Shown: positions 9,257 through 18,793 of the stretch, in pieces
How positions within the stretch are numbered: the first letter of the stretch is position 1
Layout: every line of letters starts with the position of its first letter
Assembly: GCF_005502935.1 (NCBI RefSeq)
Contig: NZ_SCMP01000007.1
Coordinates: 62,001-126,000, forward strand
Reading direction: 5' to 3'
Source: Pseudomonas sp. 2FG
Lineage (GTDB): Bacteria > Pseudomonadota > Gammaproteobacteria > Pseudomonadales > Pseudomonadaceae
DNA length: 64,000 nucleotides
The notes under the pieces: generated by a model
What the model saw: the letters and a program-made list of their open reading frames with translations, nothing else
Told to the model about the DNA's origin: nothing
The model's database searches: none
Program-made: the position numbers and the translations under genes

Positions 9257-9928
9257 ATGCGTGCTGCCCGTCCCTTATTGTTTGCCTTACTACCGCTGCT
9301 CGCCAGTTGCCAAATGTTCGGCGAGCAACCGACCACGCCAACGGCCAGCGTGGTGCGTCTGCAAGGTGAGCTAAGCGTCAGCGCCGGTCAGCTGTTGTTG
9401 CGCCCCTGCCAGGAACAACGCCGCTTCGTGATCAACGACAGCGGCCACACCGGCCTGCTGCAAGAAGCGGCGGCGTTGCTGGATGGCGGCAAGGGCCCGC
9501 TGTTCGCCGACCTGCGCGGCAGCCTGGGCAGCAGCCAAGTGGTCGGCGCCGATGGCCAACTGAGCCTCAGCCAACTGTATCGCGTGCAACGCGAAGGGCG
9601 GGGTTGCGACGATCCCAACTTCAAACACCTGACCCTGCGCGCCAGCGGCCATGAGCCCGACTGGCGCCTGAGTGTCAGCGGCAAAGGCCTGGTGCTCGAA
9701 CGCCCAGGCCAAGAAGCCCTGGCCCTGCCCTACCTGGAAGAGCAACTGCCGGACGGCCGCTTCAACCTCACCAGCGAAGCCAATGGCCAACGCCTGGAGC
9801 TCTGGGTGGCCCCGCAGCGCTGCGCCGACGGCATGAGCGGCGCGGTGCAGCACCTGTTTGCCGAGCTGCGCCTGAATGGCAAAACTCAACGCGGCTGTGC
9901 CTACTACGGCGGCGCACGCAACGACTGA
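9257..9928 (+). CDS. COG3650-type lipoprotein
   Basis: A 223-residue protein with a lipoprotein signal peptide ending LLASC, so the mature protein starts at a lipidated cysteine. A central part with HEPDWRLSVSG (about residues 133-143) and paired cysteines (GRGCDD, PQRCADG, QRGCAYYG) is typical of the COG3650 family seen in gamma-proteobacterial envelopes. Function is unknown. The ATG at 9257 has an AGGAGA site seven bases upstream, whereas the longer frame from 9221 lacks a signal peptide. A truncated REP element follows the stop. Confidence 0.8.
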   Translation: MRAARPLLFALLPLLASCQMFGEQPTTPTASVVRLQGELSVSAGQLLLRPCQEQRRFVINDSGHTGLLQEAAALLDGGKGPLFADLRGSLGSSQVVGADGQLSLSQLYRVQREGRGCDDPNFKHLTLRASGHEPDWRLSVSGKGLVLERPGQEALALPYLEEQLPDGRFNLTSEANGQRLELWVAPQRCADGMSGAVQHLFAELRLNGKTQRGCAYYGGARND

Positions 9929-9933
9929 AGGGC

Positions 9934-9953
9934 GCATGGCCCGCTCCTACAGG
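9934..9953. repeat. REP-like half element
   Basis: The 20 bases here share GCATGGCCCGCTCCT with the right arm of the REP palindrome at 58405-58430. It is a single arm directly after the lipoprotein gene. Confidence 0.5.
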
Positions 9954-10060
9954 TTTTGCGTTTTTCCAATGCTGAAACCGAGACCTTTTGCCACAGTTCC
10001 AAGCGCAGCCTGACGCCGAGCCGCCTAAGCTGAGAGCAACACCACCGCAGGAGACACCCT

Positions 10061-11059
10061 ATGCTGCGTATTGCTCTCAATGGTTATGGCCGTATCGGCC
10101 GCGCAGTTTTACGCGCCCTATTCGAACGGGGCTTGGAACACAAAATTCGTATCGAAGCGATCAACGATCTGGGCGATCAGCAGACTCTGGCGCACTTGAC
10201 CCGCTTCGACTCCACCTTCGGTCGCTTCCCCGGCCATGTCAGCCTGATCGATGAACATCTGTTGGTGAACGGTCAGCCGATCAAGCTGCTACAGGAACGC
10301 GATCCGGTCAATCTACCTTGGGCCCAGCTTCGTGTGGATGTGGTGCTGGAGTGCTCCGGTAAGCTGAAAAAACGCGCCCAGGTGGAACACCATCTCAGCG
10401 CCGGCGCCCCCCGGGTATTGCTCTCGCACCCCTTGGAAAGCGCCGATCTCACCGTGGTCTACGGGGTCAATCATGACCTCCTGGGTAGCCAGCAAATCGT
10501 CTCCAATGCCTCCTGCACCACCAACTGCCTGGCGCCGCTGGCCATGGTGCTGCACCAGACGGTCGGCATCCGCCAGGGTCTGATCAACACGGTGCACGCT
10601 TACACCAACGACCAGAGCCTGCTGGATAAGGCGCATGGCGATCTCTATCGCTCTCGCGCCGCGGCGCTGTCGATGATCCCCACCAGTACCGGCGCGGCCA
10701 AGACCATCGGCCTGGTCTTACCGGAATTGGCGGGGCGCCTCGATGGCCTGTCCGTCCGTGTGCCAACGCCAGACGTCTCGCTGCTCGACCTGACCTTCAG
10801 CGCCGAACGGCCAACCACCCGCGACGCGGTCAATGCCGCGCTGCAACAAGGCGCGGCGCAACTGCCCGGCGGCGTGATGGAATGCAACGCGCTCCCGCTG
10901 GTGTCCAGCGATTTCAGCGGTTACCCAGTCTCCTGCGTGGTCGACCTCAGCCACACCCATGTGCAGGGCGAGCTGGTCAAGGTGCTGGCCTGGTACGACA
11001 ACGAGTGGGCTTTCGCCAACCGTATGCTGGATGTGGTGCTGGCCTGGCTGAAGCCTTGA
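10061..11059 (+). CDS. Type I glyceraldehyde-3-phosphate dehydrogenase family protein
   Basis: A 332-residue enzyme of the GAPDH family. It has the Rossmann start IALNGYGRIGRAVLRALFE, the catalytic SNASCTTNC with Cys152, and the base His179 in HAYTNDQ. AALSMIPTSTGAAK follows, and WYDNEWAFANRM lies near the end, as in NAD-dependent gap/epd enzymes. It is somewhat divergent from the main glycolytic type (SHPLESADLTVVYGVN in the second phosphate region), so it may be a paralogue such as an erythrose-4-phosphate or alternative GAPDH. The neighbours give no pathway clue, and the operon context of tkt/pgk is absent. An AGGAGAC site precedes the ATG. Confidence 0.88.
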   Translation: MLRIALNGYGRIGRAVLRALFERGLEHKIRIEAINDLGDQQTLAHLTRFDSTFGRFPGHVSLIDEHLLVNGQPIKLLQERDPVNLPWAQLRVDVVLECSGKLKKRAQVEHHLSAGAPRVLLSHPLESADLTVVYGVNHDLLGSQQIVSNASCTTNCLAPLAMVLHQTVGIRQGLINTVHAYTNDQSLLDKAHGDLYRSRAAALSMIPTSTGAAKTIGLVLPELAGRLDGLSVRVPTPDVSLLDLTFSAERPTTRDAVNAALQQGAAQLPGGVMECNALPLVSSDFSGYPVSCVVDLSHTHVQGELVKVLAWYDNEWAFANRMLDVVLAWLKP

Positions 11060-11165
11060 GCCTGTTAGCCGACAGCCTGGCCCCGACGGCTGATCAATCA
11101 CGGGTATAATCGCCGCCTCGTGAAAAGCTGCCGGGTTGCCTCCGGCCCTGATACTGGACTGCCTC

Positions 11166-12785
11166 ATGTTACGCATCACCGAACTCAAGCTGCCGATCGA
11201 TCACCCGGAAGAGGCCTTGCGCCCCGCCATCCTGCAGCGCCTGGGCATCGCCGACAGCGACCTGCTGGACTTCAGCCTGTTCAAGCGCAGCTACGACGCC
11301 CGCAAGAAATCCGCCGAGCTGTGCTTTATCTACACCATCGACCTGTCGGTGCCAGATGAAGCCGCGCTGCTGGCCAAGTTCAGCGATGACCGGCATGTCA
11401 ACGTCGCCCCCGACACCGCTTACAAGCCCGTCGGCCAGGCGCCTGTGGAGTTGGCCAACCGGCCGCTGGTGGTCGGGTTCGGCCCCTGCGGGATTTTTGC
11501 CGCGCTGCTGCTGGCGCAGATGGGGTTCCGACCGATCGTCCTCGAGCGCGGCAAAGAGGTGCGCCAGCGCACCAAAGACACTTGGGGCCTGTGGCGCAAG
11601 AGCGTGCTGAACCCGGAATCGAACGTGCAGTTTGGCGAGGGCGGCGCCGGCACCTTCTCCGACGGCAAGCTCTACAGCCAGATCAAGGACCCGAAGCACC
11701 TCGGCCGCAAGGTGTTGCATGAGTTCGTCAAAGCCGGCGCGCCGGAAGAGATTCTCTACGTCAACAAACCGCACATCGGCACCTTCCGCCTGACCGGCGT
11801 GGTCGAGCACATGCGCCAGCAGATCGAGGCGCTGGGCGGCGAAATCCGCTTCGAGCAGCGGGTCACCGATGTGCTGATCGAAGACGGTCAGCTACGCGGC
11901 GTGGAACTGGCCAGCGGCGAGCAGATTCGCAGTGAGCATGTGGTGCTCGCCCTCGGCCACAGCGCCCGCGACACCTTCCGCATGCTGCACAGCCGCGGCG
12001 TGTACCTGGAGGCCAAGCCGTTCTCGGTGGGCTTTCGCATCGAACACCCGCAATCGCTGATCGATCGGGCACGCCTGGGCAAGTTCGCCGGCCACCCGAA
12101 ACTCGGCGCCGCCGATTACAAGTTGGTCCATCACGCGAAGAATGGGCGCTCGGTCTACAGCTTCTGCATGTGCCCGGGCGGCACTGTGGTGGCGGCCACC
12201 TCGGAACCGAATCGAGTGGTCACCAACGGCATGAGTCAGTACTCGCGCAACGAGCGCAACGCCAACGCCGGCATCGTCGTCGGCATCACCCCGGACGTGG
12301 ATTATCCGGGTGGACCATTGGCTGGGGTCGAGTTGCAGGAGCGTCTGGAGTCCCACGCCTTCGTCCTCGGCGGCAGCACCTATGCGGCGCCTGGGCAGTT
12401 GGTCGGCGACTTTATCGCCGGCAAAGCGACCACCGCACTGGGCAGCGTCGAGCCTTCGTACAAGCCCGGCGTGCACCTGGTCGACCTGGCCACGGCACTG
12501 CCGAGCTTTGCCATCGAGGCGATCCGCGAGGCACTGCCGGCGTTCGACAAACAGATCAAAGGCTTCGCCATGCACGACGCGGTGCTGACCGGCATCGAGA
12601 CTCGCACCTCCTCGCCGCTGCGAATCACCCGCGGCGAAGATTTGCAGAGCCTCAACGTCAGAGGCCTGTTCCCCGCCGGAGAAGGCGCCGGCTATGCCGG
12701 CGGGATTCTCTCGGCCGGGGTCGACGGGATTCGCGTGGCCGAAGCGCTGGCGCGCAATATCCTCGGCCTCAGCGATGACGCTTAA
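11166..12785 (+). CDS. NAD(P)/FAD-dependent oxidoreductase, COG2509 type
   Basis: A 539-residue flavoprotein. An N-terminal region of about 95 residues precedes the FAD-binding dinucleotide fold (VVGFGPCGIFAALLLAQMG, then VLERG). FGEGGAGTFSDGKL follows and is diagnostic of COG2509 dehydrogenases. The C-terminal FAD motif is GLFPAGEGAGYAGGILSAGVDGIRVAEALA. The substrate is unknown. The start ATG 11166 (MLRITELK) matches the conserved N-terminus; an upstream in-frame start at 11136 would add ten residues without support. It is a single gene, convergent with the PLP enzyme downstream (15 bp apart). Confidence 0.88.
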   Translation: MLRITELKLPIDHPEEALRPAILQRLGIADSDLLDFSLFKRSYDARKKSAELCFIYTIDLSVPDEAALLAKFSDDRHVNVAPDTAYKPVGQAPVELANRPLVVGFGPCGIFAALLLAQMGFRPIVLERGKEVRQRTKDTWGLWRKSVLNPESNVQFGEGGAGTFSDGKLYSQIKDPKHLGRKVLHEFVKAGAPEEILYVNKPHIGTFRLTGVVEHMRQQIEALGGEIRFEQRVTDVLIEDGQLRGVELASGEQIRSEHVVLALGHSARDTFRMLHSRGVYLEAKPFSVGFRIEHPQSLIDRARLGKFAGHPKLGAADYKLVHHAKNGRSVYSFCMCPGGTVVAATSEPNRVVTNGMSQYSRNERNANAGIVVGITPDVDYPGGPLAGVELQERLESHAFVLGGSTYAAPGQLVGDFIAGKATTALGSVEPSYKPGVHLVDLATALPSFAIEAIREALPAFDKQIKGFAMHDAVLTGIETRTSSPLRITRGEDLQSLNVRGLFPAGEGAGYAGGILSAGVDGIRVAEALARNILGLSDDA

Positions 12786-12800
12786 CGCTACCAAGGGCGC

Positions 12801-13895
12801 TTAGAGTCCGGCCTGCAGCACGCTTGCAGGCAGCGGATCACCACGCTCGGCGCAGGCCGCCACGGCCTCGATCAAGGGCTGCAACTCGAAGCCCTGAGCC
12901 TGCAACCAGGCTTGGTCGTAGTAGGTGGTGGCATAGCGCTCACCGCCATCGCAGAGAATCGCCACCACCGCCCCCTGCTCTCCCGCCGCGACCATGCGCC
13001 GGGCGACCAGCAGTGCGCCGATCAGATTGGTCCCGCTGGAGCCGCCGACCCGGCGCCCCAGGCGCTGCGCCAGATAGTGCATGGCCGCCAGCGACAGCGC
13101 GTCCGGCACCTTGCACATGGCGTCGATCACCTGCGGCAGGAACGACGCCTCGACCCGGGGCCGGCCGATGCCTTCGATCCGCGAGCCCCAGTCCAGGCGC
13201 AAGCTGGCATCGCCGCTCCGGTAGTAATCGAAGAACACCGAACGCTCGGCATCGGCGCACAGCACGCGGGTCGCATGCTGGCGGTAACGCACATAGCGGC
13301 CCAGGGTGGCGGTGGTGCCGCCGGTGCCGGGGCTGGAAACCAACCAGCTCGGTTCGGGGAAACGCTCGAAGCGCAACTGCTGGAAGATCGACTCGGCGAT
13401 GTTGTTGTTGGCCCGCCAGTCGGTCGCCCGCTCGGCATAGGTAAACTGATCCATGAAGTGCCCACCGCTCTCCTGCGCCAGCCGCTCGGACTCGGCGTAG
13501 ATCTGCGTCGGGTCCTCGACCAGATGGCTCTGGCCGCCATAGAAGGCGATCTGGGCGATCTTCTCCTGGGAGGTCGTCGCGGGCATCACCGCGATAAACG
13601 GCAGCCCCAGCAGGCGCGCAAAATACGCCTCGGAGATCGCCGTCGAGCCGCTGGACGCCTCGATCACCGGCGCCCCGGGCTTCAGCCAGCCATTACACAA
13701 GGCATACAGGAACAACGAGCGGGCCAGGCGATGCTTGAGGCTGCCGGTCGGGTGACTGGACTCGTCCTTGAAATACAGCTCGACGCCCGGCAAGCCGGGC
13801 AGATCGAGGGGAATCAGATGGGTATCGGCGCTGCGCTGAAAATCCGCCTCGATGATCCGAATCGCCTCACGCGCCCACTGCCGTGCCTCACTCAT
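12801..13895 (-). CDS. PLP-dependent cysteine synthase/desulfhydrase family protein (Cds1-like)
   Basis: A fold-type II PLP enzyme of 364 residues. Lys54 in PTGSLKHR should form the Schiff base, SSGSTAIS binds the substrate carboxylate, and [13 protein letters not shown] binds the cofactor phosphate. The [11 protein letters not shown]-terminal segment and overall length fit the Cds1-like L-cysteine desulfhydrase group rather than CysK/CysM. Such enzymes degrade cysteine to sulfide, pyruvate and ammonia. The gene lies 10 bp downstream of an EamA exporter on the same strand, suggesting joint handling of cysteine or a related amino acid. Start MSEARQW is preferred to an upstream frame that overlaps the transporter. 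Confidence 0.83.
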   Translation of the reverse strand: MSEARQWAREAIRIIEADFQRSADTHLIPLDLPGLPGVELYFKDESSHPTGSLKHRLARSLFLYALCNGWLKPGAPVIEASSGSTAISEAYFARLLGLPFIAVMPATTSQEKIAQIAFYGGQSHLVEDPTQIYAESERLAQESGGHFMDQFTYAERATDWRANNNIAESIFQQLRFERFPEPSWLVSSPGTGGTTATLGRYVRYRQHATRVLCADAERSVFFDYYRSGDASLRLDWGSRIEGIGRPRVEASFLPQVIDAMCKVPDALSLAAMHYLAQRLGRRVGGSSGTNLIGALLVARRMVAAGEQGAVVAILCDGGERYATTYYDQAWLQAQGFELQPLIEAVAACAERGDPLPASVLQAGL

Positions 13896-13905
13896 CACTG
13901 ACCCC

Positions 13906-14814
13906 TCAATCGAGAATGCCGGCGGGCGCCGGCGGCGTACTGCGCCACTGACTGAGCGCCACGCCAACGAAGACCAAGCCGGCCGCCAGCACTTGCCCAG
14001 GACTCAGGCGCTCGCCGAGAAACACCGTGGCCAGCAGCAGGGTGAACACCGGAATCAGGTTGATGAAGCCGGACGCCTGACTCGCCGGCAGGCGGCTGAC
14101 CCCGAAGTTGTACAGGCCATAAGCGCCGACCGTGACGACCACGCCCAGGTAGATCACCGCGCCCCAGCCGAGGCTGCTGATCTCGCCCGGAACAGCGGCG
14201 CTCACGGCCGCCAGTGGCAAGAAGAACAGTGCGCCGATAAAGGCTTGCAGGGCGGTCAGGAAGAAGGCCGAGTAACGCGCCGACAGGTGTTTGAGTAACA
14301 AGGTGTAGCCGGTGGCGCAAAGCATGGCCAGCAATTCGAAGAAATTGCCTAGTAGCGGCGCCGGCGCGTGCTCATCCGCCTCGCCCGCCAGGCTCAGCCA
14401 GACGGCCCCCAGCACGGCCAGGAGAAAGCCGGCCAAGGTGGTGCGGCTGATCCGCTCGCGCAGCAACAAGAAGGCGCCCACCGCCACCAGCAGCGGCAAC
14501 AGCGCAGTGATCATCCCCGCCTGCGAGGCACTGGTACGCTGCAACGCCAAGGCCTCGAAGATGAAGTACAGACACGGCTCGCACGCCGCCAGACCGAGCA
14601 GATACTGCCAATCCCCGGCACGGTAGTCGATGCGCCCGCGCCACCGCCAGGCCAGGAGAAACACCAGGCTACCGAGCGCCATGCGGCCAAAAATCACCCA
14701 CATGGGCGAGATCTCCTGGAAGGCCAGCTTCAATGCAATGAAGGAGCTGCCCCACAAGGCCATGGCCAAAACCAAACATCCCCAGGCCAGAGCCTGGCCT
14801 TCGCGCTGCTGCAT
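13906..14814 (-). CDS. EamA/DMT-family transporter
   Basis: A 302-residue membrane protein with ten hydrophobic helices arranged as two EamA repeats. The first begins [22 protein letters not shown]; the second begins near [19 protein letters not shown] and contains [18 protein letters not shown]. These are drug/metabolite superfamily exporters, often of amino acids (compare the cysteine exporter YdeD/EamA of E. coli). A GGAGGTG site precedes the start. It is the first gene of a two-gene unit with the Cds1-like enzyme. Confidence 0.88.
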   Translation of the reverse strand: MQQREGQALAWGCLVLAMALWGSSFIALKLAFQEISPMWVIFGRMALGSLVFLLAWRWRGRIDYRAGDWQYLLGLAACEPCLYFIFEALALQRTSASQAGMITALLPLLVAVGAFLLLRERISRTTLAGFLLAVLGAVWLSLAGEADEHAPAPLLGNFFELLAMLCATGYTLLLKHLSARYSAFFLTALQAFIGALFFLPLAAVSAAVPGEISSLGWGAVIYLGVVVTVGAYGLYNFGVSRLPASQASGFINLIPVFTLLLATVFLGERLSPGQVLAAGLVFVGVALSQWRSTPPAPAGILD

Positions 14815-15025
14815 GCCACACCTCCCCAGTAAGGTCGCCAGTATAGGAAGCGGCCCAGCACCCGCACAGTTACAGTGAAGCGGCTATCCTCCCTGCAACT
14901 GTTCCGTTGCCGGCTGAACCTTGGCTGAACGGGGCCTGAACACCCTTCATATATAACTTAAACGAATATAATTTTTGTTTTATGAAACAGCTTAGCGGGG
15001 TAGGGTTAGCCTCCCCAGACTCATA

Positions 15026-15042
15026 CCAGGAGACCGATTTTG
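15026..15042 (+). promoter_or_regulatory. RBS and TTG start of nhaA
   Basis: AGGAGA at 15028-15033 lies six bases before a TTG at 15040-15042. No in-frame ATG fits the conserved NhaA N-terminus, so TTG is the most likely start. A/T-rich DNA at 14946-14983 probably holds the promoter. Confidence 0.7.
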
Positions 15043-16215
15043 TCTTTGCGTAGCGCCCTCACCCGCTTCTTCCAGCTTGAAGCTGCCAGCGGCCTGTTGT
15101 TGATCGCTGCTGCCCTGCTGGCGCTGAGCATCAACAACTCGCCCTTGGCGTTCCTCTATAACGGCCTGCTCGACACACCGGTGGTGGCTCAAGTCGGTGC
15201 GCTGAAAATCGCCAAACCTCTGCTGCTGTGGATCAACGATGGCCTGATGGCGCTGTTCTTCCTGATCATTGGCCTGGAGGTCAAACGCGAGGTGCTGGAG
15301 GGCCATCTGGCGCAGCCTTCGCAGATAGTCTTGCCAGGTGCCGCCGCCATCGGCGGGATGGTCGTGCCGGCGCTGATCTACTGGGCACTGAATCGTGAAA
15401 ACCCGGCGGCTATCAGTGGCTGGGCGATTCCGATGGCCACCGATATCGCCTTCGCCCTCGGTGTGCTGGCCTTGCTCGGCAAACGCGTACCGGTCTCGCT
15501 GAAACTGTTTCTGATGACCCTGGCAATCATCGATGACCTCGGCGCCATCATCGTCATCGCGCTGTTCTACTCCAACGAATTGTCGACCTTGTCGCTGATC
15601 CTGGCCGCCACCTTCCTGGCCATCCTGGTACTGATGAATCGGCTAGGCGTGCGCACACTCGGGCCCTATCTGGTGATCGGCCTGTTCCTCTGGATCTGCG
15701 TACTGAAAAGCGGCGTGCATGCGACGCTGGCCGGGGTGGCGCTGGCCTTTACCATTCCGCTGCGCCCCAGCAAAGGCGAGCATTCACCGCTGCTGACCTT
15801 GGAACATGGGCTGCAGCCGTGGGTGGCGTTCGGCATTCTGCCGCTGTTCGCCTTTGCCAACGCCGGCGTGCCGCTGGCCGGGCTGAGCCTCGACAGCTTT
15901 ATGCACCCGGTACCCCTGGGGATTGCTGCCGGCTTGCTGCTGGGTAAAACCCTTGGCGTGTTCGGCCTGACCTGGCTGGCGGTAAAGATCCGCATTGCCA
16001 AGCTGCCCACGGGCGCCAACTGGGGTCAGGTGCTCGGCGTCGCGGTTCTCTGCGGCATCGGCTTCACCATGAGCTTGTTCGTCGGCTCGCTAGCCTTTGC
16101 GCCAGGCGTCAGCGAATACGTCGGGATGGATCGGGTCGGTATCCTGACCGGATCATTCCTGGCAGCCGTGCTCGGCTATGCCATCACCGCCATGGCCAGC
16201 CGCAGGACGAGCTAA
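15040..16215 (+). CDS. nhaA: Na+/H+ antiporter NhaA
   Basis: A 391-residue inner-membrane antiporter that exchanges cytoplasmic Na+ or Li+ for external H+. The ion-binding aspartates are visible: Asp135 in [10 protein letters not shown] and Asp165-Asp166 in IIDDLGAI, matching E. coli Asp133, Asp163 and Asp164. The N-terminal [13 protein letters not shown] and [14 protein letters not shown] segments and the C-terminal [15 protein letters not shown] are family-typical. Translation appears to begin at TTG. It is a monocistronic gene ending in a bidirectional terminator shared with slyB. Confidence 0.96.
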   Translation: MSLRSALTRFFQLEAASGLLLIAAALLALSINNSPLAFLYNGLLDTPVVAQVGALKIAKPLLLWINDGLMALFFLIIGLEVKREVLEGHLAQPSQIVLPGAAAIGGMVVPALIYWALNRENPAAISGWAIPMATDIAFALGVLALLGKRVPVSLKLFLMTLAIIDDLGAIIVIALFYSNELSTLSLILAATFLAILVLMNRLGVRTLGPYLVIGLFLWICVLKSGVHATLAGVALAFTIPLRPSKGEHSPLLTLEHGLQPWVAFGILPLFAFANAGVPLAGLSLDSFMHPVPLGIAAGLLLGKTLGVFGLTWLAVKIRIAKLPTGANWGQVLGVAVLCGIGFTMSLFVGSLAFAPGVSEYVGMDRVGILTGSFLAAVLGYAITAMASRRTS

Positions 16216-16227
16216 ACCGCAGGCAGA

Positions 16228-16269
16228 AAAAAGCCGGCCCCCAGCGGCTGTGAAAAGGGCCGGCTTTTT
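16228..16269. terminator. Bidirectional terminator nhaA/slyB
   Basis: AAAAAGCCGGCCC pairs perfectly with GGGCCGGCTTTTT (13 bp, 16-base loop), giving a T-run on both strands for the convergent genes. Confidence 0.92.
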
Positions 16270-16285
16270 CGTTCAGAGCGAACGC

Positions 16286-16750
16286 TTAGTGAGCAACGCG
16301 ACTGGTGCCGTTGACGCTCATGATGCGTACTCGGTCGCCGACGCGGAAGACTTCATTCTCCTGCACGCCCTGCACATAGGCACGCATGGTGCCGTCGTCT
16401 TCACGCACGGTGATTTCCACGCCCTGGGTGCGAGTGAAACCCTCTTCGGTGGCAGCGCCCAGCAAGCCGCCCGCCACCGCCCCAATCACCGCCGCCACCG
16501 CGCTGCCACGGCCATGGCCTATGGTACTGCCGCCAATCCCGCCTACCACCGCACCGGCGCCAGCTCCGATGGGGGTTTTCGAGCCTTCGATCTTCACCGG
16601 ACGCAGGGACTCGATGGTGCCCATGCGCACGGTTTGCACGGTACGCGCTTCGTCACGCGAGTAAGAGTCGCCCGTCAAGCTGGACTGGCAACCGCCCAAG
16701 GCCAGCGCCACTGCGGTGAACGAAGCGGTCAACAGAACAGACTTACGCAT
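16286..16750 (-). CDS. slyB: Glycine-zipper outer-membrane lipoprotein, SlyB/Pcp type
   Basis: A 154-residue lipoprotein with signal peptide ending LALGGC. The centre (residues about 62-105) is the glycine zipper 2TM domain (GAGAGAVVGGIGGSTIGHG, GAVAGGLLGAATEEG), and the rest is a small soluble domain. SlyB proteins insert in the outer membrane, where they stabilise other outer-membrane proteins under stress, often under PhoP/Mg2+ control. No PhoP box was identified upstream. It is convergent with nhaA. Confidence 0.9.
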   Translation of the reverse strand: MRKSVLLTASFTAVALALGGCQSSLTGDSYSRDEARTVQTVRMGTIESLRPVKIEGSKTPIGAGAGAVVGGIGGSTIGHGRGSAVAAVIGAVAGGLLGAATEEGFTRTQGVEITVREDDGTMRAYVQGVQENEVFRVGDRVRIMSVNGTSRVAH

Positions 16751-17073
16751 AGCATTTCTCCCGAAAGATCAGATACCCCATTAGACTCCGCAGCGCCCTG
16801 CACTGTCACGACAGACGTAATAAAAATCCATTTCATTCAGCCTTCTGACAGCCGAATCAAGAACAGCGAAAACGCCTCAAGCGCACGCTCTACACCAGTA
16901 TTCTAGCCGCTTGGAGACTTGCCGGAGATTGGCTCGGGGGAGCACTCAGCGCGGCAGGAGCGCCCATGGGCTATTTCATTAGCCTAGAGCCGCGATTTGC
17001 CGCGCTGGTTGGAGAGCGCGGCCACCGACTACCGCGCCAGCATGGACTGATGGCTAGCTCGCCTGCGCGCCTA
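16751..17073. other. Intergenic region between slyB and pdxH
   Basis: 323 bp containing the slyB promoter region (A/T-rich, about 16810-16870) and a G/C-rich remainder. A short open frame from 16965 has no recognisable features. Nothing else supported. Confidence 0.5.
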
Positions 17074-17721
17074 TCACGGCGCCAAACGCTCACGCAGCCA
17101 GGCTGCACCTTGTAGCCGATAGTTCAGGCGATCATGCAGTCGGCTCGCGCGCCCCTGCCAGAACTCGATACGCTCGGGCAGCAGACGATACCCACCCCAA
17201 TGCTCTGGGCAATGCGGCGCCTGGTCGAGAAAACGCTGCTCGGTTTGCGCCAACAGGCTCTCCAGTTCGGCACGATCGGCGATCACCTGGCTCTGCGGCG
17301 AAGCCCAGGCGCCCAGGCGGCTACCCAACGGGCGAACCTGGAAGTAGGTGTCGGACTCCGCCGGGCTGACCCGTTCCACCGTCCCTTCGATGCGCACCTG
17401 ACGCTCCAAGGTCGGCCAGAAGAAGGTCATGGCCGCAAACGGCCTGGCCGCCAACTGCTGCCCCTTGGCGCTCTCGTAGTTGCTGAAGAAGGTGAAACCG
17501 CGCTCATCCAGCCCCTTGAGCAACAGCACCCGGCAATGCGGACGGCCTTCGCCATCGACGCTCGCCAAACTCATGGCATTCGGTTCGACCGGCAGTTGCT
17601 CGGTCTTCAGCGCGTCCGCAAACCATTGCTGGAACAGCGCGAACGGCTCAGCAGGCGCCTGCGCCTCGGTAAGACCATCACGGGTATAGTCGCGGCGCAT
17701 ATCGGCCAGGGTCCGGGTCAT
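17074..17721 (-). CDS. pdxH: Pyridoxamine 5'-phosphate oxidase
   Basis: A 215-residue FMN enzyme that oxidises pyridoxamine or pyridoxine 5'-phosphate to pyridoxal 5'-phosphate. Typical segments are [10 protein letters not shown] at the N-terminus, [62 protein letters not shown] and the C-terminal [14 protein letters not shown], which holds the substrate-binding Arg and His. It lies 61 bp downstream of an OmpA-family lipoprotein on the same strand, the same pairing I recall in P. aeruginosa. Confidence 0.96.
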   Translation of the reverse strand: MTRTLADMRRDYTRDGLTEAQAPAEPFALFQQWFADALKTEQLPVEPNAMSLASVDGEGRPHCRVLLLKGLDERGFTFFSNYESAKGQQLAARPFAAMTFFWPTLERQVRIEGTVERVSPAESDTYFQVRPLGSRLGAWASPQSQVIADRAELESLLAQTEQRFLDQAPHCPEHWGGYRLLPERIEFWQGRASRLHDRLNYRLQGAAWLRERLAP

Positions 17722-17735
17722 GACGCAGTTCCTGA

Positions 17736-17780
17736 GACTAAAGTTTTTAAGGCTGGAGTTTCTAAGGCTAAAGTTCCTAG
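17736..17780. repeat. Three 15-bp tandem repeats between ompA-like gene and pdxH
   Basis: Three consecutive imperfect 15-mers (17736-17750, 17751-17765, 17766-17780) share the pattern RRCTRRAGTTYYTAR. They fill nearly the whole 61-bp gap and end two bases from the ompA-like stop codon. They contain no obvious stem-loop. Confidence 0.6.
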
Positions 17781-17782
17781 GG

Positions 17783-18667
17783 CTATGGCTTCTTGGCCGG
17801 CTCTACAACGACCACTTCTTTGCCTTTAACTGACTTTTGCACAGCCGGTTTGGCTTTGGCGACCTTGACTGGAGCCACTTTGGCTTTGGCGGCCACGGCA
17901 GGCTTGCTCTTGGCCGGGAGCGACTTGGCTTTGACCGCGGCGCTTGGCTTCGGCTCGTTCTGCACCAAGGCTTCGGTGACGGGCTGAGCCTTGGCTGGCT
18001 GGCTGTACTTGGCCAAGAGGGCGGACATGGTGGCCTGGGGGGTCAGCAGAATCTCGACCCGGCGGTTCAGCGCGCGCCCTTGCAGACTGTCGTTGGCGGC
18101 ACGGGGCAAATCCGAACCAAAGCCTCTGACCATCAGACGATTATTCTTCAAACCACTGAGACGAAAAATCGCCGTCACCGACCTCGCCCGCTCCAGGCTG
18201 AGTTCACGGTTACGCAACTCATTGCCCGTGCTGTCGGCATGGCCCAGGATCAGCACCGCGACCTGGTTATCGCCTTCAACGAGCTTGGCTACCCGGCTGA
18301 ATGGCCCTAGGGTGCTAGGCATCAGCATGCTCGGGCGATCCGGATTGAACGCGGAGTCTACCGGCGCAGTGACCACCAGCAGATTCTCGCGGCGCTCCAG
18401 CTCGAACTTGCTGCCTTTCAGCGCTTCACGCAGACGCGGCTCGTATTCGTCCAGCCACGCCTGGGTGATCTTGGGGTCTGGCATGGCGACGGTTTTCTTA
18501 ACGTCCTTAGCTTCTTCCTTTTTGGCACCGAACGGCCACCACCAATGCGTGACTGCGGCTTGGCTTTCGCTCTTGGCGACGACTTGGGCTTCAGTGTTTT
18601 GCCCTGAATGGGCACAACCGGCGACAGCGACACATAGAGCGAGAGCTACAGGCTTGCTAGAAAACAT
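17783..18667 (-). CDS. OmpA-family peptidoglycan-binding lipoprotein with Lys/Ala-rich tail
   Basis: This 294-residue protein has a lipoprotein signal (VAVAGC). A linker region precedes an OmpA C-terminal domain (about residues 110-215), with [23 protein letters not shown] and the closing NRRVEILL, which bind meso-diaminopimelate of peptidoglycan. The last 75 residues are a basic, low-complexity Ala/Lys/Pro/Val tail. The tail may contact cell-wall polymers or nucleic acid; this is only inference. Start MFSSKPV (18667) is chosen because it begins the signal peptide and follows a G-rich site. It is upstream of pdxH on the same strand. Confidence 0.88.
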   Translation of the reverse strand: MFSSKPVALALCVAVAGCAHSGQNTEAQVVAKSESQAAVTHWWWPFGAKKEEAKDVKKTVAMPDPKITQAWLDEYEPRLREALKGSKFELERRENLLVVTAPVDSAFNPDRPSMLMPSTLGPFSRVAKLVEGDNQVAVLILGHADSTGNELRNRELSLERARSVTAIFRLSGLKNNRLMVRGFGSDLPRAANDSLQGRALNRRVEILLTPQATMSALLAKYSQPAKAQPVTEALVQNEPKPSAAVKAKSLPAKSKPAVAAKAKVAPVKVAKAKPAVQKSVKGKEVVVVEPAKKP

Positions 18668-18793
18668 TGGACCCCCAAACGAAAAATAATAAAAACGGGT
18701 CAGCGGACCCGCACGAACAAGTATTGGCGGCTGGCAATGCTGACCAGCGCTCCCCACAACCAATCCCTGTCGATGACACCACGATCGAAAACC

